DNA of 64,000 nt from Guadua angustifolia (lineage: Eukaryota; Streptophyta; Magnoliopsida; Poales; Poaceae). Position numbers and translations under genes: made by a program. Positions 56,201-64,000 of this stretch are shown here, piece by piece. The stretch spans positions 8,367,890-8,431,889 of the forward strand of contig CM070504.1 of the NCBI GenBank assembly GCA_036346375.1, given 5' to 3'. The number at the start of each line of letters is the position of its first letter. Position 1 is the stretch's first letter. The notes under the pieces were generated by a model, which saw nothing but the letters and a program-made list of their open reading frames with translations, did no database searches and had not been told where the DNA came from.

Positions 56201-59200
56201 AATCAAGGATTTCCAATTGCATAAAATTCCTAACTAAAAAAAATGTTGTGTCATTCTTTTTTCTGTTCAAAACCACGACCATAAAGAGCGCACGAGTAGA
56301 ACCTTGACTGTGCAATCCAAGAGAGCAACAGCAATGTGCTTCCCAGTTGGACCAATGGACACCGCGAGGACATCATCATTCATTTTCAAGGTTCTCACAT
56401 TTGTTACACTCAGCTGCTTAGGGTCCTGGAACAAAACAAAAAAATTACAAATCCATGAAGATAAATTTTAATCTATTTAGCAGGTTATGGGGAATTATTG
56501 AAATCTTTCAAATATTTTGAGAATTTCTGGGGACAAGAATAAGTAAAAAAACAACTGGATCTTTCTAATTGGTACAAATAAGAGCAAAATCAGTCAATTT
56601 CACATAAGAAAAACATCAACAGTGCAATACCAAAAAAATGAACTGGAACTTATCTTCTATGTTTTTACTATGTTACTTATGAGAGAGGTGCCTTCAATTA
56701 AAAAGCCCAATTACCTATCAGCATGAAAAATAGAGGGAAAAGGAAATGTGTGCGCTGCATTTTCAGCAATTTAGTAATGACATGTATTCATGTGGGAAAC
56801 AGATTTCATAAACTTGCAGGTGAAATAAGAAAGGAATATGTCCATTTTACACCTCCAAACTATGAAAAAAGTCCAAATAACCCCCAAACTATAAAACCGG
56901 TTATTTAACACACTCATCTTCTAATACCAGACCAAATCACAACCTAGGGTGGTTTTCCTTGGCTATTTTGCATCTCCTATATATAATTAAGGCAAAAAAT
57001 GATTCGGAATTTTCAAAACTTTTTTTGTATGATCCTAAGACAATACTTATACTCCCATAAAAATCTTATACTATAATCACACTTGTACAATTTTATAAAA
57101 TTCTAACAAGGTCATTGTCTCAATTAAGGGTTTTCTGATTTTGATTTTTCTGAGATATCAAATTATGTTCAATTCATTTAGGAATTTTTCTGTACAATCC
57201 TAGGGGTTTAAAGATGTCACTATAAAATTTTAAGATGATCAAAACTGTACGTTTTTATAAAAATCTGACAGTGTTATCGCTTTTTTTAAATTGTTGTTAT
57301 TTTTTGTTTTCTAAATTTCTAAATGTATTAAATGCTTTCAAATTTCCCTGAGACATTTTGGGAACATTCTAGAGGTGGATTAGGCTTTAATTAAATTTTC
57401 TTCAAATTTTATTCTTGCATGATTTTGAACTTCAGATATTACAAATCGAAGCTTTTATTGTTGAATGTTTGATTTGTAATCTCTGAAGTTCAAAATCATG
57501 CAAGAATAAAATTTAAAGAAATTTTAATTAAACCTTAATCCACCTCAGAATGTTCCTAAAACGTCTCAGTGAAATTTGAAAGCATTTAATAAATTTTAAA
57601 AATAAAAAACAGCAGCAATTTAAAAACAGCAATAACACTGTCAGATGTTTATAAAAATGTACAGGTTTGATCATCATCTGAAAATTTTATGGTGTCATCT
57701 TCAGGGCCCTAAGATCACACATAAAAATTCCCACATGAATTGAACATAATTTGATATCTCAGAAAAATCAAAATCAGAAAACCGTTAATTGAGACAGTGA
57801 CCTTGTCAGTATTTTATAAAATTGTACAAGTGTGATATGGTTTGAAATTTTTATGAGAGTATAAGTATTGCCTTAGCATCATACAAAAAAATGTTTTAAA
57901 AATTCTGAATCACTTTTTGACTTAATTATATATAGGAGATGCAAAACAGCCAGGAAAACCGCTCTACGGTGTGATTTAGTCTAGTATTAGAAGATGAGGG
58001 TGCTAAATAACCGGTTTTATAGTTTGGGGGGTTATTTGGACTTTTTTCATAGTTCGGGTGTATAAAATAGACTTAGGCCCTGTTTGGGAGAGCTCCAGAT
58101 CCCAGCTCCAGCTCAGAGCTGAAACTTATAGGCTAAAATAAAGTGAATTAAGTTTATATTTTTAGTCTATAATGTAAACAAGATGATCTATCTAAACACT
58201 CTTAATGTACCCACAGCTCCAACTCCACAAATTTCTGGAGCTAGAAATACCCTGCTCCACCAACTCCATAGATTTTGGTGGAGCTGGAGCTGTCCCAAAC
58301 ACCCCCTTAGTCCAATAAAAAATGTACTAAAAGGATAATTATATAAGAGAAAATCACCAAATATCAAAATGTTGTTCTTTGTAGGTAACTAATGAGAAAG
58401 TACAAAACTAGACACAAAGGTACAAAATTACTTAAGACACAGTCTAGAAGGAATATGCACAACACTCACAGTATCAGATTTCTGCACCATTTGATATTCC
58501 CAGAACTTGACATCATGATCAGCACTCCCGGTGACAAAACCTCGTGCACTGATAGTTCCATCCTCATCTGGAATGGGTACAATTGATCGTATGGAACCAG
58601 CATGAGCTTCTATTACCTCAATAGAGCTCCCACTATTAATATCAATAATCTCCAAAGCACCACTCTTTGTACCGACAAGGGCATATTTATTCCCAGGAAC
58701 AAATGCACTGCACAACCCATATCCAGAGTCAATGGTCCGAAGACACTCCCCACTACTAGGATTCCAAATCTTAACAGCATTGTGACTTGTTGACATCAGG
58801 AGGTTGTCCTCTGAGTTAAGTGCAAGACTCCGAATGTCAGAACGATGGCCATGCATCTCAATTGAGTACATCTTTGAGACTTTATCATTATCCACAGAGT
58901 ATGTCTCAAGCATGTTACTGTTCAAAGACAAAGACAAGGTGGCAATGCAGCCTTTTGGTGGATTGCTTGGGGAAAATGCAATGGAGCAAATTTTCTTGCT
59001 GGCCCGCAAAACTTGGAGAAGCTTAAATACATCGGTTACCACAACAGTGGGATTCTGCGAATCTTGTGCTGGCAAAGGATCTATAACAGTACCATTCCTT
59101 TCCGCAGACATAGCTTTCACCAAAGCTTTCTCCTTCTTTCTGTGCATCCGCCTCTTGGCTTTACGTGCCGCCTCTGTTTCATCAAGAACCCTATAAATAT

Positions 59201-60194
59201 CTGCAGTCTTCCCAGCCACCTGGCATGCCACCAGACTACCGTTCTTATTAAACCTAATGGTCGCCACCCTTTCCTTGCTCTGCCTCGGAATTTCACCAAA
59301 CAGCTTCAGCACATCCCACTTGCTCCAATCCTCACCCTCCTCAGCTGATTGCCGGATTCTAAACACCCGCAGTTCTGGATCGGTCGACCCAGAAAGCAAA
59401 TACTTCTCACTAGAATCTACATCCATTGACCAAATCTCACTGTGGTGGCCACCAACAATCTGGAGGCAGTGCTGTGTGTCGAGATCCCAAACTCGGATGA
59501 ATTTGTCCTTCGAGCAGCTCACCAGCTTCTTACCCGAATCCAGGAAAACCAAATCCGTGACCTGCACCAAGAAATCTCCTCCAAATTACCATCGAGCTAA
59601 GCTACCAATTGGAGACAGAGTTGCAGGTAACCGTCACGTACCTGATCACGGTGGCCACGGAGGCGGAAGAGGCCGGCCTGTGCAACGACGTCCCAAAGGA
59701 TGACATCGCAGTCCTTGCTGCCGGAGGCGAGGACGGCCCCGGAAGGGCCGAAGCGGAGGGCGGAGGCGGCGGAGCGGTGGCCGTGGAGCGTCGCCTCGCA
59801 TGCGCCGGTCTCCGCGTCGCACAGCCTGATGCTCCCATCGGCGTGTCCACTCGCAACCTAGGCCAAGCCATCACAACACACAGATGAAGCCAACTCAAAA
59901 CTTGGGAAGCAGCAAAAGAGGAGGGAGTTTAAGGCAATTGGGAGGGGTCAGTGGTACCAAGGAGGCGGCGGTGGAAGGGGAGGAGGCGAGGCAGGAGATG
60001 GTAAGGGAGGGGGAGGAGGACGAGGGGGCGAAGGAGAGGGAGGGAAGACCGCGCTTGAGGTCCCAGGCGGCGAAGCGGTCGAGGGCGGCGGCGAGGAGGA
60101 GGCGGCCGGAAGGGTCGTAGGCGACGTTGGACTCCGGGGAGGCGACCACGCCGAAGGAGAGCGCCGGCTCGTAGCGGAGGTAGGCCTTCACCAT
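53252..60194 (-). CDS. WDR3: WD40 protein WDR3 / UTP12 (small-subunit processome)
   Basis: Minus-strand exons: 60194-59958, 59857-59642, 59561-58470, 56425-56303, 55895-55714, 55628-55397, 55276-55067, 54957-54829, 54295-54227, 53745-53623 and 53401-53252. All are GT-AG and total 2763 nt and 920 aa. Two WD40 propellers fill residues 1-700, with repeat ends such as IRVWD, VKIWN, VKFWE, LKIWG, VKYWD and IRRWD. A linker with a charged helix follows (695-764), then a C-terminal Utp12 domain (about 770-880) and a basic tail (KRKRKK). In yeast and animals this protein is part of the U3 snoRNP/UTP-B module for 18S rRNA maturation in the nucleolus. Intron 3 is 2 kb and holds two inserted repeats. The start gives the conserved N-terminus and lies about 250 bp from a Helitron. 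Confidence 0.95.
56840..58072. mobile_element. 1.23 kb fold-back element in WDR3 intron 3
   Basis: Two arms of about 600 bp are inverted copies. They run from GTCCATTTTACACC (56840) and its partner GGTGTATAAAATAGAC (58072) to the centre. There CATGATTTTGAACTTCAG (57418) faces CTGAAGTTCAAAATCATG, with a loop of about 22 nt near 57456. It has no coding capacity and no clear target duplication. Similar edges (TTTCATAGTTTGGGG type) are common in grass fold-back elements. Confidence 0.8.
58073..58309. mobile_element. Tourist-like MITE (231 bp) in WDR3 intron 3
   Basis: The element spans 58076-58306. Ends GGCCCTGTTTGGGAGAGCTC and GAGCTGTCCCAAACACCCCC are inverted copies flanked by TTA at 58073-58075 and 58307-58309. 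It abuts the fold-back element directly. Confidence 0.75.
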
Positions 60195-60446
60195 GGCGCC
60201 CGGCCGCCGGCGGCGCTGGGGGCAAAGTGGATAGTTGGGGTTAGGGTTTATGCGGGCGGGTACAAGGGTGCCGTGGGTTTTATTAAAGGATCTTATTACA
60301 CTTTTACGCCTTTTAATTTTACGCCTTTTAATTTTGATGCTCTATCATGTAGAGTAGGCTATATAATAAATTAGAGCTTATGAGAAAAGTCTTTTCTACG
60401 CATTTGCAAAAATCTGTTTAGTGCAATGATAGCAATGAAATAAAAA
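60195..60446. other. WDR3 upstream region
   Basis: 5' UTR and proximal promoter of WDR3 by position. The Helitron at 60447 replaced whatever lay further upstream. Confidence 0.5.
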
Positions 60447-61158
60447 TCTCTACTACTATAATGCGGCAGTTGGTGGTAGCGGTACGTCACCCCTCAAACA
60501 CCCCCAACCCTAACACGCGGTGCGAACCCTAAACCCGCACGGCACGCCTCTCTCCAAACCCGCGTCGCCGCCTCAAACTCGCACGCGATGCGCCGTCCCT
60601 GCGCGATCGTCGGTCTCGCTCCGCTCGCTCATGGCTGCCCAGCCTGCCGCAACTGGCTCGCCCACCAAATCGCCGCGCCACAACCCGGCCGCCCCAATCT
60701 CCCAGCGCAGAACCCGGCTAGCCCCAATCTCCCCCGCGCATTTTCTTATGGGTTCTATATCTCCGATCTATTCCGATATGCTCCGATCTTTTCGCGTGGA
60801 GATAAGTATCTTCTGGCCTCTTTTCCTTTTTGGATTCTCTTCCGATTGCTATTTAACCCGTGGATTCTCTTCCGATTGCATCTTTTCCTTTTATGCATCC
60901 AGTGCGGCGACGGAGTGGCTGAGCGCGACGAGTTCGTCTGTTTCTTACCTGCGCTGTTGGGAGTCCCGACGGTGACGGCGACGGAGTGGCTGCGCGCGAG
61001 GAGTTCGTCGGTCCCGGTAGGCATCCGTCTCCAATTGCTCTCTGTCCACAGTTTATGCAATGCCTCTTAGGTCGTTTGGGAACATCTCATACTTGAATAG
61101 AACATACAAATATTTGTGCTTATGAGTTCTGTTTATTTTAACATTTTTTTTGGCACAG

Positions 61159-61207
61159 ATCACGTACTACTGTTGCTCCCCTTGAACGATTGAAGATCCT
61201 GCTTCAG
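61159..61207 (+). pseudogene. mitochondrial carrier exon fragment
   Basis: The 49-nt exon between CACAG and GTGAG encodes SRTTVAPLERLKILLQ. This is the first carrier signature (P-x-D/E-x-x-K/R) region of adenine-nucleotide or coenzyme A type carriers. No other carrier exon is present. Confidence 0.75.
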
Positions 61208-62016
61208 GTGAGTTTCTTATGCAGTCGCCATTTGTTATCTGACTTGAAAATTAAAACCTTTTAGTACACATTTATTGCTTCTGTTGTCATTACCGAACCA
61301 TCGTGAAGATAATGCTACGTAGAGAGATCACATTTATTGCTGAACCCTAATTCAATTGCTGCTAAAGTTGTCCACGTGTTCATGTACTTTGTATAAAAAT
61401 GCAGGGTGTGAATAAATTACTTGGGTAAGTTGTCCATTCGTGGCAAACACTCTGTTATTTTATCGGTACCATTTGATTGATTAGCTGAATGATACTATCT
61501 TCATTTGCAAAACTATGTTCCATCTACTGGAAGCATGCAAAGTCACAAATATGTAACTAAAGTGAATCGCTAAAACATGAAACATGTTCCTTCCATTTAT
61601 GTTTCTGCCGTGTAATCATCTTTCTTAATGTTCTTGTAATTTTTCATGCAGGATTTTGATTCCTAATCACTCAGTCTGCTGAAATCGGCGAGGGATTCCC
61701 CTATTTCCTCTCGTGCTACTTCATATATTGCATATACAAGTATTAGATTGAGTTTTTTGCTAATACTTCCTACCGTGGTATATATTAAATTGAACATATA
61801 TATTAAATTGCACACAAATCCAATGTGATATGATGCTAATTAATAGAAGTACCGGGGCCAAATATTGATAGGTGATAAATATTTGTGCTTATGAGTTCTG
61901 ATCTTCTCAAATAAGAACACTTCCATTATGGCCTCATGTCTTGTGTTGTATCCTTTCATGTAGTGGTGTTCCTAAGATTTCAAGTACTTGAGCACCTTTG
62001 TTTTCATTGTTTGCAG

Positions 62017-62082
62017 CTGGCCAGGAAAGGTTCAGGACAATCACTAACTCTTACTACCAAGGTGCCCATGGAATCATTCTAG
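62017..62082 (+). pseudogene. Rab1/RABD-like GTPase exon fragment
   Basis: The exon between TTTGCAG and GTAACT encodes AGQERFRTITNSYYQGAHG and then IIL. This covers the G3 motif (DTAGQE) and switch II of Rab1/RABD. The first Ala codon is completed by the missing upstream exon. N (for S) and Q (for R) differ from the usual ITSSYYRGAHG. Confidence 0.8.
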
Positions 62083-62610
62083 GTAACTCCTGTGATTTTG
62101 GGGGGTAACTACTGCTTTGTTGGTCTGTACACTGTTCATCAATTTTTGATAGTTAAAGCCTGTATATTTGCTGACTGGTGGTCCTTGTCAAAGTTGTGCC
62201 TGAAACAGGTCTTTGGCATTTTTGCATAGTTTGGAATCTTTGGATCCAGGATTTCCTTTTCTGCTTTGCTACCATGCTCATAGCCAATTATTCCATGGTG
62301 TGCTAATAGCATTTATCTTGTAACTGTTAGTGTCATCAACCAGAATACTTATGCTGCTTGGATACCACCTGTTGTATTTAGAACGGCATGAAGTTTTTTA
62401 TCTTCCATGTTAGTTTTCTTGTTTTGCTTAGTTGTGTATGTTTACTAGAGCATGTCATAGCTGATTGAACATTCCCTGTAGCTACATGCCTAGGTACTTG
62501 GCATCTGTAAACCAAAATTGTTTGCCGTATTGTAGCTTATGCAATAGATGTAAAAAAATCTTTTGCAAAGCATATAGCCTGACTCGCATTTTCTCCTTGT
62601 CTGTTCCTAG

Positions 62611-62952
62611 GTGGCTAAGAGGGCACTGTTTCTTTGGAACAACGACCACATTAAGAACTTAATTAAGCAGAATTACAAGGTGATATTACCCATCATCTTT
62701 CTTGCACTTGAGAGAAACGCCAGGGGTCACTGGAACCAAGCTGTTCAGAGCCTGACATTGAATGTATGCAAGATATTCTCTGATCATGATTCTGCATTTT
62801 TTGGGGAGTGCATGCAGAAGTTCAACGATGACGAGCTCAAGCTGGAGGAATCCAATTCGAAGCGAGAAGCCCTGTGGAAGTGCTTAGAGGAAATGGTTAC
62901 CTCAAAATCCGATGAAAACTCCTCAGGCACACCCAATGGTAAATCCAGTTAA
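62611..62952 (+). pseudogene. PP2A regulatory subunit B' (B56) last-exon fragment
   Basis: After a CCTAG acceptor, 113 codons run to TAA 62950-62952. Text such as RALFLWNNDHI, LPIIFLALERNARGHWNQAV and SLTLNVCKIFSDHD is the C-terminal part of the B56 HEAT-repeat subunit that targets PP2A. The large first coding exon is absent from the 2 kb upstream. It therefore cannot make a full subunit, though the fragment itself has no stop. Confidence 0.85.
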
Positions 62953-63671
62953 GCAGCTGGCTAGAAAATACTCATAGCAATCGCAATCGTGCAATCATTT
63001 GATCCATGAGCGATTCCAGGAACTTGGGTTGTGATTTTAGTGTAGTGAAATTAATCAGAACCATCATATAGTCCAATAAACAGCATTGAGTTTGATTGCA
63101 GATATGCAGTTGGGTGGTTTACTGGAAAGGCAATGATTGTTGTGTTAATCTTTGTATGAGCTGTCGTTCGTTTTGAGACTCAATGGATATGATCTGTTGT
63201 GTTTGTTCTCTGCTGTTGCCTACCTCACTTGTACTGCCGCAGTTCTACTTTGAAGCACAGCTAACACGAACCTGTTGTTTTTTTGCGCACAATCCGGCCT
63301 TGTCTGAGAAGTCCATTTCCAGTTGGGATCTTTGCGGATAGGCCGAGATTTTAGAGTTTGTTTGACATCCATCCTGAAAATTTTACTGCAAGTCGATGAA
63401 AATTTGATACGATTGTGATCGAAGTGGAGAGGAAAAGATGAACTTAAAAATTTTACCTCGTCGTCAGTAATCATACTTGGCAGTGTTCCCACTTCATGGC
63501 ACAAAGCATGGACATTTGATTATTTTCTTTTTTAACAAATGATTAGTTTCTTTTGTAATCGGGAGAAAAAACCATAAAAACTTTTGTAATCGGGAGAAAT
63601 AGATGTTTGATCTTGTAGCATAATTTTCTTTTATTGCTTGACCTTTATGTTTCGTTATCAATTTTATTTTT

Positions 63672-63830
63672 CGTAGCAACGCACGGGCATTGAATGTCTT
63701 TTATTGCTTGACATGTTTTTTTAGCAATTTTGTTTTTCGTAGCAACGCACGGGCATTGAATGTCTTTTATTGCTTGACATGTTTTTTTAGCAATTTTGTT
63801 TTTCATAGCAACGCACGGGCATTGAACTAG
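63672..63830 (+). repeat. 66-bp tandem repeats of the Helitron 3' end
   Basis: The motif GTAGCAACGCACGGGCATTG or its variant occurs at 63672, 63738 and 63804 (first base CGT, CGT and CAT). The spacers contain TTTTATTGCTTGACATG. Only the last copy continues into CTAG; the first two read ATGTC instead. A fourth, partial spacer copy lies just upstream (about 63628-63671). Confidence 0.85.
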
Positions 63831-64000
63831 TATATAACAAAATAATAAAAGTAGTTATTCCTTGTAGGGAACAAAAAAAGCTAGAAAGTGCTCACGGCAG
63901 CTGAAGCTAGGAATTCGTTGGAAGTCGGACAAATTTCTACACTAAGGGCATGCTTAGAAGCCCGGTTTTAGGCTCAAAACTGAAGTAAAATATCGGACCT
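63831..64000. other. right edge, flank of the Helitron
   Basis: No gene. The last 50 bp (GGGCATGCTTAGAAGCCCGG) resemble the start of a small grass transposon that continues beyond the window. Confidence 0.3.

Larger units (their letters stand above)
60447..63830 (+). mobile_element. Helitron (3384 bp) carrying fragments of three host genes
   Basis: The 5' end TCTCTACTACTATAATG follows an A at 60446. The 3' end CTAG (63827-63830) is followed by T at 63831. This is the A|TC...CTRR|T insertion pattern of Helitrons, with GCAACGCACGGGC just upstream of the 3' end. Inside are exon fragments, all on the plus strand with splice sites retained, from a mitochondrial carrier, a Rab1-like GTPase and PP2A B'. 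No RepHel protein is encoded, so it is non-autonomous. A GC-rich block at 60480-61060 may be a fourth captured piece of unknown origin. Confidence 0.82.

Noticed and set aside
62611..62952. Native PP2A B' gene
   Set aside because: The large first coding exon is missing and the fragment lies between Helitron ends together with two other unrelated gene fragments.

Overview
The window is nuclear DNA of a flowering plant, almost certainly a grass. Genes have introns with GT-AG borders and GC-rich first exons. The transposon set is the grass one: Tourist MITEs, a Sirevirus-type copia element with TCCGGA-rich LTRs, Helitrons, MULEs and a tiny SMART-like LTR element. I cannot name the species from sequence alone.

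Three host genes look intact, and each spliced model adds up to a whole number of codons. (1) A heavy-metal-associated isoprenylated plant protein (HIPP) with two HMA domains and a C-terminal CSVM box, + strand 6092-7462, 4 exons, 354 aa. (2) CDC48/p97 AAA+ ATPase, + strand 21080-27562, 9 exons, 807 aa, with an RTE-type LINE in intron 2. (3) WDR3/UTP12, a WD40 protein of the small-subunit processome, - strand 60194-53252, 11 exons, 920 aa, with a 1.2 kb fold-back and a Tourist MITE in intron 3.

The rest is layered transposon sequence. From the left: a decayed hAT transposase (1-1147); an orphan heat-shock-type promoter (2312-2559); Tourist MITEs; a decayed copia element (8166-13523) split by a 2.64 kb solo LTR; remnants of a RABF1/ARA6-like Rab gene (17.6-19.6 kb) ending near a Helitron-like 3' terminus; two Ds-like hAT elements (28.1-28.7 and 29.7-30.8 kb); and a 280 bp LTR element in the loop of a hairpin (29.0-29.7 kb).

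The centre (31182-51162) is one MULE flanked by a 10-bp target duplication. Without a later insertion it is about 8.5 kb. It carries three minus-strand genes, all damaged: a MuDR-type transposase, a plant-mobile-domain (PMD) gene and a GRF-type zinc-finger gene. An 11.4 kb Sirevirus-like copia element (34587-45994, minus strand, 5-bp target duplication) lies inside a PMD exon. Its gag-pol is broken, but it keeps an intact 511-codon extra ORF downstream of pol. That ORF has its own TATA box, a TCCGGA motif array and a probable 5' UTR intron, so it looks like a second transcription unit.

The right end is a 3.4 kb Helitron (60447-63830) in the WDR3 upstream region. It carries same-strand exon fragments of a mitochondrial carrier, a Rab1-like GTPase and a PP2A B' subunit.
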